From: Akkermansiaceae bacterium | GTDB taxonomy: Bacteria > Verrucomicrobiota > Verrucomicrobiia > Verrucomicrobiales > Akkermansiaceae | Assembly: GCA_024233115.1 (NCBI GenBank) | Contig: JACKQB010000002.1 | Coordinates: 434,001-498,000, forward strand | Direction of reading: 5' to 3' | DNA: 64,000 bases | Shown: positions 1-9,407 of the stretch, one piece after another | Layout of the letters: each line of letters begins with the position of its first letter | Numbering within the stretch: the stretch's first letter is position 1 | The notes under the pieces: generated by a model | Told to the model about the DNA's origin: nothing | Seen by the model: only the letters and a program-made list of their open reading frames with translations | Database searches by the model: none | Made by a program: the position numbers and the translations under genes

Positions 1-17
1 TGGACATGGCATGCGGA

Positions 18-1718
18 TTATTGTTGGCCGTCTATGTCAGAAACATGCTGCCGGAAGATAGCAAGCTCCTTTTTGACCACTGGCAGCAAAAGATAGAGTC
101 CCACCATGTTAGGGATGACCATGGCGAAAATCATCGCATCGGAGATCCGGATCACATTGGACAGGGATGCCACAGAGCCAATCACGACAAACGCGCAGAA
201 CATCACTTTATAAATCAGGATGGCGGTGGCATGAGGGCCACCACACAGGTAAATGACGGCCTGCTCGCCGTAGTAGGACCATGAAATCATGGTTGAGAAG
301 GCAAACAGCAAGACGGCAATGGCCAGAAGCTTGGGGAACCAGGCAAACTTCGAGCCAAAGGCCCGGGATGTTTTGGCTATTCCTACGATGCCATCCACAT
401 CGTCGAGATTCACCCAGACAGCATCCGCCTCGTGCTGCCAGACTTTGCCGAATTTTTTGTCTTCGGATTTTCCAACCAGGCGTAGCTCCTCACCTTTGGA
501 TGCGTCCCGGACCGCGGTGGCTTCCACAGTGGCCTGGGCATACAGCGGCGTGGCATCCTCCTTGACGATCGCATCCACCTTCCATGCCCCGGTGACAATC
601 AGAACAAGCGCGGTCATCGTGCACACCACCACGGTATCGGTGAAGGGTTCTAACAAAGCGACGACACCTTCACTGGCAGGTTTCTCCGTTTTAACCGCTG
701 AATGGGCAATGGGAGCCGACCCCACCCCTGCCTCGTTAGAAAATGCGGCACGTTTGATACCTTGGATCAAGACCCCAACCAGTCCACCACCGACAGCCGT
801 TGGCGCGAAGGCTCCGGCAAAAATCTGACCGAACGCGCCTCCAATTTGGTCGTAGTTGGCAATCAGGATAGCGCAAGCGACTATCACATACATACCACAC
901 ATAAACGGGACAAGGAATGAGGTGACGCGGGCGATGGTGACGATGCCGCCAATGATCACCAGCGCGACCAAAACCGCGAGAATCACGCCGAATCCCAGTT
1001 TGCTCTCGGTAAAGATGCCAAACGCGTCGCTGACCAGGGAGGCAGCCTGGTTGACCTGGAACATATTACCGGCACCAACGGCACCGCCGACACACATGAT
1101 GGCAAAAAAGATGGCCAGGACCTTTCCGAGCGGACCCAGGCCTTTTTCCTTGAGCCCCTGGCTGAGATAATACATCGCCCCGCCGTGCACCCGGCCCTTG
1201 CTGTCGATTCTCCGGTATTTCACCCCGAGGGTGCACTCGCAGAACTTGGTGGTCATGCCGCACAGCCCCATCAGGATCATCCAGAATGTAGCTCCGGGAC
1301 CACCAATACCCACCGCGACAGCCACGCCGGCAATATTGCCGAGACCCACCGTTGCAGAGAGTGCCGCAGTCAGTGCCTGAAAGTGGGTAATCTGTCCGGG
1401 AGCATCATCGCTGGTGTATTTTCCCCGTGCAGTCCGCAGTGCCAAACCGACCGACCGGAGGTTGATGAATTTGAAATAGATGGTCAGGAAAATTGCCGTC
1501 CCCCCGAGGACAAAGAGGATGATGGGAAGTGCTTGGCCAGCGACTGGCACCGATTTAAATATGATGGACTCAAGGAAATCGGCAATCGGAGCCATGGTAG
1601 CGTCCAGTTTATCGGCAAAGGATACTTCCTCCCCCGCCCACACAGGAGTAACCGTGAGAGATAGAATAAAGAAAAATAAGAAAAACGGGAGGTTGTGGGA
1701 CAATCGGGAATTTTTCAT
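18..1718 (-). CDS. Sodium:alanine/glycine symporter (AGCS family)
   Basis: Predicted 566-residue inner-membrane symporter importing alanine or glycine with Na+. The start at 1718 (MKNSRLSH) is preferred over one 16 codons upstream because a signal-like hydrophobic stretch follows it at once. Family landmarks are visible: GGAMYYLSQGL, SNEAGVGSAPIAHSA, EPFTDT and the late FAFSTMISWSYYGEQA block. A polar stretch of about 70 residues (roughly 375-445, containing GEELRLVGKSEDKKFGK) separates the helix after EPFTDT from the FAFST helix; AGCS proteins as I know them have a short loop there. No operon partner is visible: the HtrA-like gene upstream on the same strand ends 169 bases away. Family assignment is firm; the substrate is inferred. 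Confidence 0.93.
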   Translation of the reverse strand: MKNSRLSHNLPFFLFFFILSLTVTPVWAGEEVSFADKLDATMAPIADFLESIIFKSVPVAGQALPIILFVLGGTAIFLTIYFKFINLRSVGLALRTARGKYTSDDAPGQITHFQALTAALSATVGLGNIAGVAVAVGIGGPGATFWMILMGLCGMTTKFCECTLGVKYRRIDSKGRVHGGAMYYLSQGLKEKGLGPLGKVLAIFFAIMCVGGAVGAGNMFQVNQAASLVSDAFGIFTESKLGFGVILAVLVALVIIGGIVTIARVTSFLVPFMCGMYVIVACAILIANYDQIGGAFGQIFAGAFAPTAVGGGLVGVLIQGIKRAAFSNEAGVGSAPIAHSAVKTEKPASEGVVALLEPFTDTVVVCTMTALVLIVTGAWKVDAIVKEDATPLYAQATVEATAVRDASKGEELRLVGKSEDKKFGKVWQHEADAVWVNLDDVDGIVGIAKTSRAFGSKFAWFPKLLAIAVLLFAFSTMISWSYYGEQAVIYLCGGPHATAILIYKVMFCAFVVIGSVASLSNVIRISDAMIFAMVIPNMVGLYLLLPVVKKELAIFRQHVSDIDGQQ

Positions 1719-1887
1719 AGCACTTGCAGTCCGCACAGACTGCCAGCTACCCTCGGCAGGACACAAGGAAAATTACAGCCTGGATTACCCACCTGCATGC
1801 AAATTGCATGCCGATGAACCGTGCGCAGGCTGCCGATGGTGATAACCACCAAGGCCGAGGCGGTCAGGAAAACCAAGCAAGCGCGTC

Positions 1888-2955
1888 CTACTTCGCCATC
1901 CTGCCGATGATCCCGCGCAACTCCTTGGCGGGAATGGCGAAAGTGGCTACACGGCTGGCGCGGGCGATATTCATCCCGACACACTCACCTTCGATGGAAA
2001 GCAAGGGGCCGCCGACCGATGATTTGGTCAGAGGCGTATCGTGGTGAATGACCCTGGGGAAACCGGCGCGTCGCTTCGAAAGTGAATTCTCGCCACCGCT
2101 CATCTGGTCGTTTCTGCTCATTCTCTCCGACTCCCCGGGTCGGGCCATCAGTTCCACGTCGAGTTTGATTTTCTTTTTATCGCGCAGCAGCTCGAGTGAC
2201 AGCATGTCACCGGGTTTTTTGCCCTTCATCGCTTTCAGCAAATCCGCGCGTTCCTTGAGTGGCACGTCACCTGCGGAAAGCAGCACATCCCCCGACTTGA
2301 TACCGGCCTTGGAGGCACCCGTTTTCGGACTCACTTTATCGACCATAAGCGCTTTTTCCGTATCGGCTCCCAGTAGCACACCAAGGATGACACCGCTGGT
2401 GGCCGATTTGATTTCACGGGTTACCGCACTGGAAATACCAATCCGGACACGGCGCTGGCCACGGGTTGTCGAGCCGTTGGAAACCACCCAGTGTCCCTGA
2501 GGCAGATCATCAGCCTCGCTCAGCTTAACAGGGGTGAATACATGGTCGGAATTCACCTTCAGCATGGCCACATCCCAGTCGGCATCAACCCCGGTGATTT
2601 CCACATCGGTATAAAGCTCCCCGCCGATACGGAGGCTCAGATGGTCTTTGCCCTCGATCTCACTCGCCTTGGTGAGGACGTGGCCTCTATCGCTGACCAC
2701 CACTCCATAGACAGCTTTGATCCGGGATTTCTCATCGGTGTAGACCACGGCACTGCTTTTCTGCAATACCTGACGTTGCGGCTCAAAGGCCTCCCATACC
2801 AGTTTGCCGTTGATCCTCTCCTCCGCAGGCAGGGAACCCCCTGGGTCCTGGCCAAAAACCGGGTGCACAGCAACAGTGAGCATGGTCAGCAGACCTATTC
2901 CCCATGCGTTGTTCCATAGGCGGTTCCATCGGCTGTTCGTACGTAATATTGACAT
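1888..2955 (-). CDS. Degenerate HtrA-like protein, catalytic residues lost, PDZ inside the protease fold
   Basis: 355 residues with an N-terminal export signal (hydrophobic 17-35), a trypsin-like first half and a PDZ domain (about 195-270, VSPKTGASKAGIKSGDVLLS). The catalytic Asp is kept (DWDVAMLKV, D128), but the His position reads TKAS (95-98, where active relatives have TAAH) and the Ser motif reads SSVGGPL (312-318, normally GNSGGPL). The GGPL block and final strands lie after the PDZ, so the PDZ appears inserted within the protease domain rather than appended. It sits 45 bases downstream of an intact HtrA gene on the same strand. Inference: a non-proteolytic partner, scaffold or peptide-binding regulator of that protease. 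Confidence 0.85.
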   Translation of the reverse strand: MSILRTNSRWNRLWNNAWGIGLLTMLTVAVHPVFGQDPGGSLPAEERINGKLVWEAFEPQRQVLQKSSAVVYTDEKSRIKAVYGVVVSDRGHVLTKASEIEGKDHLSLRIGGELYTDVEITGVDADWDVAMLKVNSDHVFTPVKLSEADDLPQGHWVVSNGSTTRGQRRVRIGISSAVTREIKSATSGVILGVLLGADTEKALMVDKVSPKTGASKAGIKSGDVLLSAGDVPLKERADLLKAMKGKKPGDMLSLELLRDKKKIKLDVELMARPGESERMSRNDQMSGGENSLSKRRAGFPRVIHHDTPLTKSSVGGPLLSIEGECVGMNIARASRVATFAIPAKELRGIIGRMAK

Positions 2956-3000
2956 GATAGTAGAAATTGGAATTGTTGAGTGCAGTATGGTTCTTGATCC

Positions 3001-4008
3001 TTATTTCTTGCCCAGTTTGAGCTCGATGGTTTGCTCTTCACCTTTTCGCCGGATCAGCAACACCACCTTATCCCCTTCGGATTTTTCCTTGAGAATCGCC
3101 TGGAAAGTGTCCTTGTCGGGAATGTTCTTACCATCAACCTTGAGGACGATGTCACCCGCCTTGATCCCGGCCTTGTCGGCTGGTCCGTCCTTCAACACCT
3201 TGCCGACCACCAGGCCGTCATCCGTGTAGGTGGAACCAAACCCGAGGAACCCGGTGCCTTTGACGGGACGTTTCGCGAATGGACCGTCGCCTAAAAACTG
3301 ATTCTGCTTCATTTCATCCCAATGCTTGAGGTATTCGCGCATCGGCACGTGCATGTTTTGTTCCATCGTTTTGGAAACCCGGCTGTGGATGCCGATCAGG
3401 CGCCCCTCCATGTCAAACAATGGTCCGCCGGAATCACCACCTATCACTTTGCAATCACTCTGCAGGGTGGTCTCGCTGTCCTTGACAATCCGGCCCAGCC
3501 GCACCACCGGTCCACGCTCCTTGTCAAAGCCACCGGAATGGCCGAGGGCGAATATCCAGTGCCCCAGTTTGTAGTCATTGTCCTTGTTGATATCAACAAA
3601 GGGGTATTCCCCCTCCTCGGTAATCCGCATCATGGCGGCATCGGTATTGGACACCAATCCCATCGACACCGCCTTGAGCTTGGTGCCGTCGTTGAGAATG
3701 ACCGTCAGTTCCTTGTCCACACCGGCCGTTACATGGGCGGCAGTCAGGATGAGCCCATCGGCTGAAACAATCACACCACTGCCGAAGCCCTGGCCCAGAC
3801 TGATACTTACCGTTGCCTTGCGCACCCGCTCGAGGTTGTCCACCAGGGCTTTTTGGATCGCCATCAAGTCCTCCTTGGTTTGCGGCACCTTCTGCTCGTT
3901 AAAGGGCAGCACCCTGGCGTGCACATACGGGGACAGCTGCAACGTCAATGCCATGACGACTGCCGCAGCGAGCCGGGAAAAAATGGAGGAGGGGTGGTAT
4001 TTTGTCAT
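3001..4008 (-). CDS. Periplasmic HtrA/DegP-like serine protease with one PDZ domain
   Basis: 335 residues: signal peptide (about 11-31), trypsin-like domain and C-terminal PDZ (about 255-330, KDGPADKAGIKAGDIVLKVD). The catalytic triad is complete: H92 in LTAAHVT, D123 in NTDAAMM and S193 in GGDSGGPL. HtrA proteases degrade or hold misfolded envelope proteins. It is the first gene of a pair with the degenerate homologue 45 bases downstream. Only one PDZ is seen, so the architecture is DegS- or short-HtrA-like, but without a retained membrane anchor beyond the signal sequence. The native substrate cannot be told. Confidence 0.9.
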   Translation of the reverse strand: MTKYHPSSIFSRLAAAVVMALTLQLSPYVHARVLPFNEQKVPQTKEDLMAIQKALVDNLERVRKATVSISLGQGFGSGVIVSADGLILTAAHVTAGVDKELTVILNDGTKLKAVSMGLVSNTDAAMMRITEEGEYPFVDINKDNDYKLGHWIFALGHSGGFDKERGPVVRLGRIVKDSETTLQSDCKVIGGDSGGPLFDMEGRLIGIHSRVSKTMEQNMHVPMREYLKHWDEMKQNQFLGDGPFAKRPVKGTGFLGFGSTYTDDGLVVGKVLKDGPADKAGIKAGDIVLKVDGKNIPDKDTFQAILKEKSEGDKVVLLIRRKGEEQTIELKLGKK

Positions 4009-4497
4009 CTTTTGATTTTATAACGAAAGCAAGCTGCCTTTTCGTTCAAGAATTTGACGGATGGAAGTCGGATGGAAGTACTACCACTACCGCTATTCGC
4101 GAACAGACGCATGCATCCGGATCGTTGGCTGATCCAATGATCAGAATCGTGGTGCTCGCGACACGCTAAATCATCCAGCCTCCGTATTCAACTGAAAACC
4201 CCTGCCCGGACATAAGTTCCATCAAACGGGAAACGGGAGAGTCAACGGGCGAAGACCAAGTTAAGAGGGCAAAGGATTGAAATAAAAAAACAAAATAAAC
4301 AAAAACAGTCCGACCGACCAGATCACCAGGAAACCCCCTAACCTGTATGAACTGATGCCAATCGGACTGTCTCGTCCCCAAGAGGGAACGGCTGGAAAGT
4401 AACACGTAGACCACCTTCGTAAAGTATTTATCGCACATAATTGTCCCATTCTGCAAACAATCGTTTGTCACAGCCCGTTGCTGGCAATGCGTTGTAA
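4009..4497. other. Gene-poor stretch between the HtrA gene and the TPM-like pair
   Basis: 489 bases without a convincing gene. The only reading frame of note (minus strand, about 101 codons) has no recognisable domain and unremarkable composition. The stretch holds an AT-rich tract (about 4280-4305) next to a 9-bp inverted repeat, annotated separately, and presumably the promoter of the HtrA gene on the 4009 side. Confidence 0.5.
4281..4370 (-). terminator. Hairpin plus T-rich tail (terminator or small structured RNA end)
   Basis: The 9-base arms ACAGTCCGA (4305-4313) and TCGGACTGT (4362-4370) are perfect complements with 48 bases between. Read on the minus strand the second arm runs directly into a T-rich tract (TTTTTGTTTATTTTGTTTTTTT). 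It lies 128 bases downstream of the minus-strand gene ending at 4498, so it may end that transcript. The loop is long for a simple terminator and contains a smaller CAGG/CCTG pairing, so a structured small RNA is an alternative. Confidence 0.5.
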
Positions 4498-5574
4498 TTA
4501 CATCCGGGTCAGATAGTCGGGAACCTGGTCCCGTTGACTGGATGGCGAGCCCAATTTGTTGTGAAATGCCATCACCGCCCCCACTCCGGCCGCATAATTG
4601 GCCTCGAGTCTACGCGGAATCTCCATCACCGGGAAGTGATAGGTTTTGTTAGTCATCCACATACGCCAGACGAGGAACAGAGCCACACATAATGACGATA
4701 CCCCCAGCACACCAACCAGCAGGTATAACCAGAATGGCTTGACGCTGGCCAATACACTACCAGCACTACCAGGCTCGTTTCCTAACGGCCTGCCTTCGCT
4801 TCCTGCCGAACCCTTTGTCGGGCCGGCCATGGTCGATGCACCTTCACCTGCCGATCCGGACCCGGCAGCGACAGCCCTCGATTCAGCCTGCTCTTTTTCC
4901 AGCCAATACAAACGAATGGATAGCTGCACAATAAACGATTCCACCTGCGCCGCAGGATCGGATTTCTCCATGGCTTTCATCTGGGCATTGTCCAGCATTT
5001 TCCTAACATCCTCAGTCGGCACACCGGAAGCCCCCTCGCCACCGAAGGCCAGCTGGTTTCGTGAAGGATCACCAAGAAAGAAGAACACCACGGCGGTCAG
5101 TGGCCCTCCCGCATAACGCTCGCTAACAAGTTTCTCAATCGTATATGGCGCAGGGATTTCCTGCTGCGCATCAAACAGATACATTCTAATATCCACATCC
5201 GAATCATCGGCATGGTATTCAAGGAACCCTTCCCGGTCCAAAGACTCCTGCATACTGAGAAGCCGTTGGGGGTCGATCAGGTAACTCTCCGGGTTGGATA
5301 AAAAGTAATCCGCCAGATACTCCTGCGGTATCACCTTGGGATCATACTCGGGCTCTGGTTCGGCCGGCTCGACCGGAGGCACCTCCGGCTCTGGCGCCAC
5401 CCGCGGCAAAGGCACTGCATCAGGAGCTTCCACGAGGATATCCGCCCCCGCAATCAACTCACCCTTTTTTAAGCGAGCCCGGTCGGCCTCAGACCACGCA
5501 GGCAAAGCCTGGGCTGAAACAGTTTGCAGCATCGCCACTGATGATAGGCAGGCCAGGGAGCACACCTTTCTCAT
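4498..5574 (-). CDS. Secreted/membrane protein of unknown function, partner of the TPM-like protein
   Basis: 358 residues. Visible: signal peptide (1-22), a Pro/Glu-rich low-complexity segment (about 48-78, PEPEVPPVEPAEPEPEYD), a folded central region (about 80-230), a Gly/Ser-rich linker, and one strong transmembrane helix (about 284-308) followed by a short, likely cytoplasmic tail. I do not recognise the central domain. The start codon overlaps the stop of the upstream gene by 4 bases (ATGA, 5571-5574), so the two are translationally coupled and probably work together at the membrane. Confidence 0.75.
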   Translation of the reverse strand: MRKVCSLACLSSVAMLQTVSAQALPAWSEADRARLKKGELIAGADILVEAPDAVPLPRVAPEPEVPPVEPAEPEPEYDPKVIPQEYLADYFLSNPESYLIDPQRLLSMQESLDREGFLEYHADDSDVDIRMYLFDAQQEIPAPYTIEKLVSERYAGGPLTAVVFFFLGDPSRNQLAFGGEGASGVPTEDVRKMLDNAQMKAMEKSDPAAQVESFIVQLSIRLYWLEKEQAESRAVAAGSGSAGEGASTMAGPTKGSAGSEGRPLGNEPGSAGSVLASVKPFWLYLLVGVLGVSSLCVALFLVWRMWMTNKTYHFPVMEIPRRLEANYAAGVGAVMAFHNKLGSPSSQRDQVPDYLTRM

Positions 5575-6263
5575 CGCATCATCTCCTCTTCATTCGCGGC
5601 AGTGTGGGCAGACACATCAGCCCCCCGTCCCTGGGTGTCCATGGACTGGCCGGAGCGGATCCGCTGCAGGATTTCGCCTACGCCGGACTGGGGGGCACCC
5701 GCGAGTCGTTCGTAGTGTTCGGGATTCCTCCTGGCGTGTCGGGATTTTTTCTTAAGCACCTTGGAGAGACTCTTGATCACCACACCCAGTGCCTTGAGAT
5801 GATTCCCCTGCAACAAATGCGGATGCGCTTTTGACAAGATGCGGAATGTTTCCTCTTCAGTGAGATAAACATCAAGCAGGTAGCCAAACGATATCGATGC
5901 CACCTTCGATTTAACATCCACAACGAGCAATACACCGCCGTCGTTAGGTCTGCTGATATCTATGTCTTCGTAGGCACCATGATTGAGTAACCACATTCCA
6001 AACTGACGGATATTCGACATCTCATCCAATGCCCCGTAATAGACACTGAAAAACAACTGCGGAAAACTTGCCTCAAACTGGTCAAACCATTTTTCCGCTT
6101 TGCGGCGCTCCTTCATCCGCAACACCCCGGCCGCATCCCCGAGACGCTTGAGCCTTACCTCCCCCGCCCCATACTGGGCGTCGAGGTCACGCATCGCAAA
6201 GCCACAGTGAGGACACTGCGCGGCACTGCGATGAATCCTCTGAACACAGCGGGGGCAATTCAT
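5571..6263 (-). CDS. Zinc-ribbon plus TPM-like domain protein
   Basis: About 230 residues from the start at 6263 (MNCPRC); a longer start at 6314 would add 17 residues before the zinc ribbon and has no clear ribosome-binding site. The N-terminus is a CPRC...CPHC zinc ribbon. The middle (FDQFEASFPQLFFSVYYG; GVLLVVDVKSKVASISFGY) resembles TPM (TLP18.3/Psb32-type) domains, which occur in membrane-associated proteins. The tail is basic and polar (SKVLKKKSRHARR). No signal peptide is seen, so it is probably cytoplasmic or peripheral. It overlaps the downstream membrane-protein gene by 4 bases. Confidence 0.7.
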   Translation of the reverse strand: MNCPRCVQRIHRSAAQCPHCGFAMRDLDAQYGAGEVRLKRLGDAAGVLRMKERRKAEKWFDQFEASFPQLFFSVYYGALDEMSNIRQFGMWLLNHGAYEDIDISRPNDGGVLLVVDVKSKVASISFGYLLDVYLTEEETFRILSKAHPHLLQGNHLKALGVVIKSLSKVLKKKSRHARRNPEHYERLAGAPQSGVGEILQRIRSGQSMDTQGRGADVSAHTAANEEEMMR

Positions 6264-6535
6264 CTCAACACTCAGCCTAATAAAGTCCTCCCGGAATTCC
6301 AAGCCTAGAAACATAGGAAAACGAAATAATCAGCCTGACTAAAGCACACCTCCTGTTCCAGTTGCCCAATAACCCATTCCCATGGCACGCCTCAGATACA
6401 GCGATCGCTACCGGACCACGCCAGCTGGCCCGGTCAAGCGATGGAACCCATCGTTAAAGATACCTTCTCTCCGGATATTTCATCGCTTTTCTTTGCGCAT
6501 AGCCATAGAAGTCTCCAGATTGAAGACCGACAGCC

Positions 6536-7768
6536 ATGAGCGATAACGAATACAGGGAAAAAACCAGGTTTGTCGTATCCCTTGGCCTCAGCCTGCACCA
6601 GTGCGGGGCCACCAGCCACCGGATCGAGCAGCACCTGACCAATGTCTGCGAGTTACTCGGCATCCACGGCACCTTTTTCCATACCCCGACGAGTTTTACC
6701 TTTTGTTTCTGGAAAGACGACCCCAGCCAACAGCACGTGCACATGGAAAGGGTCCACTCGAACGATGAAAACCTGGGGCGTCTCGAACTGCTCGACTCTT
6801 TGATCGAGCGGTTCGCTGCTGACGAACTCAATTTCGAGGAAATGAAAAACGAGTTCCAGCAGGTTCTCGCCATGCCCAACTATTACAGCACATGGCAGGA
6901 GTGCCTGGCCTGGGTCGTGCTCGCCGGATGTTTTGCCGCACTACTCTCAAGCAATGCCAACGACGCCATCGTCGCCTGTGTTGTCACCGCACTCATTTTT
7001 GCGCTCGTCCATGCCAGCTTGAAATTACCCCGACTGCAAAAGACGGTGGAAATCTTCGCGGCCCTGACTTCCGGTATTGTCGTCACCGGCATCGCCGCGC
7101 TGGGGGTGAAGATCAATGTCCCCTTTGTCATCCTCTCGACCATCATTGTATTTGTCCCCGGCCTATCACTGACAGTCGCACTCAGCGAAATCGCACAACG
7201 GGATCTGGTTTCCGGCACCTCGAAGTTTGTCCACTCGGTGATGGGCCTATTCAAACTTTACTTCGGTGCCATCCTCGGTGTTGGCATCGGTGCTTTGATA
7301 TGGGGCAGTGGAGCGGGAGATACCGTGTATGACATCAACACCCTGCCCGACTGGAAAACGGCGCCCATCGTCCTCGGGCTCGCGCTTTTTCTGCTGGTGG
7401 CATTCAACATCCACATGAAACAGCTGTTCTGGTGTGCCTGTTCATCATTCATCGGCTTCTACGTATCCCAGGTCGGTGAGGCCTACTTCGGTATTGCCGT
7501 GGGCATGTTTCTTGGAGCCTTTGCCGTGGGGACCTATGCCAATCTGTTTTCCAATCTCCGCAACACACCGGCATCCATGGTGTTAAGCCACGGCCTGATC
7601 CTGTTAGTCCCGGGAAGCAAGACATACATCATCCTCAACTCATGGATCACCGGCGAGCAGATGCTTGAGCACAGCAGCAACGGCAACCAGGCATTCCTGA
7701 TCTTTATCTCGCTGGTCGCAGGTTTGCTTTTTGCCAACGCCCTGATCCCAACCCGTAAGAGCCTCTAA
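6536..7768 (+). CDS. Threonine/serine exporter family protein (ThrE-type)
   Basis: 410 residues. The N-terminal soluble part (about 1-115, with GLSLHQCGATSHRIE and TPTSFTFCFW) and the following ten or so hydrophobic helices match the fused ThrE arrangement (DUF1212 plus DUF3815). VFVPGLSLTVALSEIAQRDLVSGTS is the typical helix junction and LVPGS marks the C-terminal half. ThrE exports threonine or serine using the proton gradient. It stands alone and is convergent with guaA 9 bases away. Substrate assignment rests on family only. Confidence 0.9.
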   Translation: MSDNEYREKTRFVVSLGLSLHQCGATSHRIEQHLTNVCELLGIHGTFFHTPTSFTFCFWKDDPSQQHVHMERVHSNDENLGRLELLDSLIERFAADELNFEEMKNEFQQVLAMPNYYSTWQECLAWVVLAGCFAALLSSNANDAIVACVVTALIFALVHASLKLPRLQKTVEIFAALTSGIVVTGIAALGVKINVPFVILSTIIVFVPGLSLTVALSEIAQRDLVSGTSKFVHSVMGLFKLYFGAILGVGIGALIWGSGAGDTVYDINTLPDWKTAPIVLGLALFLLVAFNIHMKQLFWCACSSFIGFYVSQVGEAYFGIAVGMFLGAFAVGTYANLFSNLRNTPASMVLSHGLILLVPGSKTYIILNSWITGEQMLEHSSNGNQAFLIFISLVAGLLFANALIPTRKSL

Positions 7769-7776
7769 CGAGCCCC

Positions 7777-9300
7777 CTACTCCCACTCGATACTTGCCGG
7801 TGGTTTGGTGGAAATATCGTAAAGCACCCGATTGATACCGTCGACTTCGTTGAGGATCCGGTTGCTGGTTTCGCGTAGCAAGGATGGAGGCAACTCCACC
7901 CAATCGGCGGTCATGGCATCTTCACTCACTACGGCACGGAGGCTGATCGCCCACTCGTAGCTGCGTTCGTCGCCTTTGACCCCGACGGTTTTCACGGGAA
8001 TCAGTCCGGCATACGCTTGCCACACCTTGTCGTACCAGCCATGGTCTTTGAGTCGACCAATGAAGATGGCGTCGCACTCACGGATGATACGCAGTTTTTT
8101 GTCCGTGATATCACCGGGGCAACGCACCGCGAGTCCAGGCCCGGGGAATGGGTGACGTTGAAGGATGTCATGGGGAATCCCCAGTGAGGTTCCGAGCTCG
8201 CGGACTTCGTCTTTAAACAGCTCGGCAAGCGGCTCTAACACCTTACCCTCTTCCTGTAACTTCAGGATGCGCGGCACGCGGTTATGGTGTGTCTTGATCT
8301 TGGACGCCTTGGACTTGGCGTTCGAGGCCGATTCGATCACATCAGGATAGAGCGTTCCCTGGGCAAGCATTTCAGCATCGCCCACAGTATCCCAAAATAC
8401 ATCGATAAAGAGATTGCCGATGATCTTGCGTTTTTCCTCCGGGTCGGCAACACCAGCCAATTGGCTAAGAAAAAGCTTGGAACACTCGACGGTTTCAATC
8501 TCAACGCCCATGCGGTGAAAGTTATTGCGCACTTCGTCACCTTCATCCATCCGCATCAGACCGTGGTCAACGAAAATGGCTCGCATATTGACACCCGCCT
8601 CATGGAGCAGCACAGCGAGAACCGTGCTGTCGACGCCACCACTGACACCGCAGACGACTTGTTTGTCGCCAACCAGGTCCCGGATTCCCTCTATCAGCTC
8701 GCGCTTAAAATCCTCAATTCTGAACTCTTCAAGATCCTTCGCCTGAAGCAGGAAATTATGCAAGATGCGCAGCCCCTCGTGACTGTGGGTCACCTCCGGA
8801 TGGAACTGGATACCATAGTAACGCTCCCCCCACTTAAGTGAAACCGGTGTTCCCTCTTTGTTCGCAGCGAGCACCCGGCAGTTGTCAGGCAGATTACTCA
8901 CCGTATCGGAGTGACTCATCCATACCTGGGACTCGTGGGAAATCCCCTCATACAGCCCTTCGCTTGCCGTTGGCTTTAACTCAGCCGGCCCATACTCACG
9001 CCGGTCACTTGATTTGACAGCACCACCGAACTTGATGTTCAGCAGTTGCATGCCGTAGCAGACACCTAACACAGGCACGCCAAATGCATCCAGTGCCTCA
9101 AAGTCGATATCGGGAGCATCCTCGTCGGCGGTGCTTTTGGGACCACCGGAAAGAATGATGGCACCAGGCTGGCCAATGACCGACAAGTCCTCTGGCTCAT
9201 ACAGCTTGGCAAAAAATCCAAGTTCGCGAACACGCCGGACAATAAGCTGGGTATACTGCGAGCCAAAGTCGAGCACGGCTACGTGATTGGTTTCTGTCAT
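7777..9300 (-). CDS. guaA: GMP synthase (glutamine-hydrolysing)
   Basis: 507 residues from the start at 9300 (MTETNHVAVLDFGSQYTQ); an upstream in-frame extension of 29 codons is not family-like. Class I glutamine amidotransferase domain with nucleophile C81 (GVCYGMQ) and FHPEVTHS, then the PP-loop ATP pyrophosphatase SGGVDSTV and the C-terminal dimerisation domain ending PPASIEWE, the standard GuaA terminus. It converts XMP to GMP using glutamine and ATP. The gene follows guaB on the same strand 107 bases downstream, giving a guaB-guaA order for the last two steps of GMP synthesis. Confidence 0.98.
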   Translation of the reverse strand: MTETNHVAVLDFGSQYTQLIVRRVRELGFFAKLYEPEDLSVIGQPGAIILSGGPKSTADEDAPDIDFEALDAFGVPVLGVCYGMQLLNIKFGGAVKSSDRREYGPAELKPTASEGLYEGISHESQVWMSHSDTVSNLPDNCRVLAANKEGTPVSLKWGERYYGIQFHPEVTHSHEGLRILHNFLLQAKDLEEFRIEDFKRELIEGIRDLVGDKQVVCGVSGGVDSTVLAVLLHEAGVNMRAIFVDHGLMRMDEGDEVRNNFHRMGVEIETVECSKLFLSQLAGVADPEEKRKIIGNLFIDVFWDTVGDAEMLAQGTLYPDVIESASNAKSKASKIKTHHNRVPRILKLQEEGKVLEPLAELFKDEVRELGTSLGIPHDILQRHPFPGPGLAVRCPGDITDKKLRIIRECDAIFIGRLKDHGWYDKVWQAYAGLIPVKTVGVKGDERSYEWAISLRAVVSEDAMTADWVELPPSLLRETSNRILNEVDGINRVLYDISTKPPASIEWE

Positions 9301-9407
9301 AGAAAAAAAGAGTAAGTTGTAATTGAATGTTGGTAGAGAAATAAACTGGAAATAAACCGATGCATGACAGCCCGAACCCAGGCCCACACAATCAGGCTTT
9401 TAACAAA

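Noticed and set aside
4166..4471. 101-codon frame on the minus strand between the HtrA and TPM-like genes
   Set aside because: No domain, no clear ribosome site, and it runs through a terminator-like hairpin and poly-T tract.
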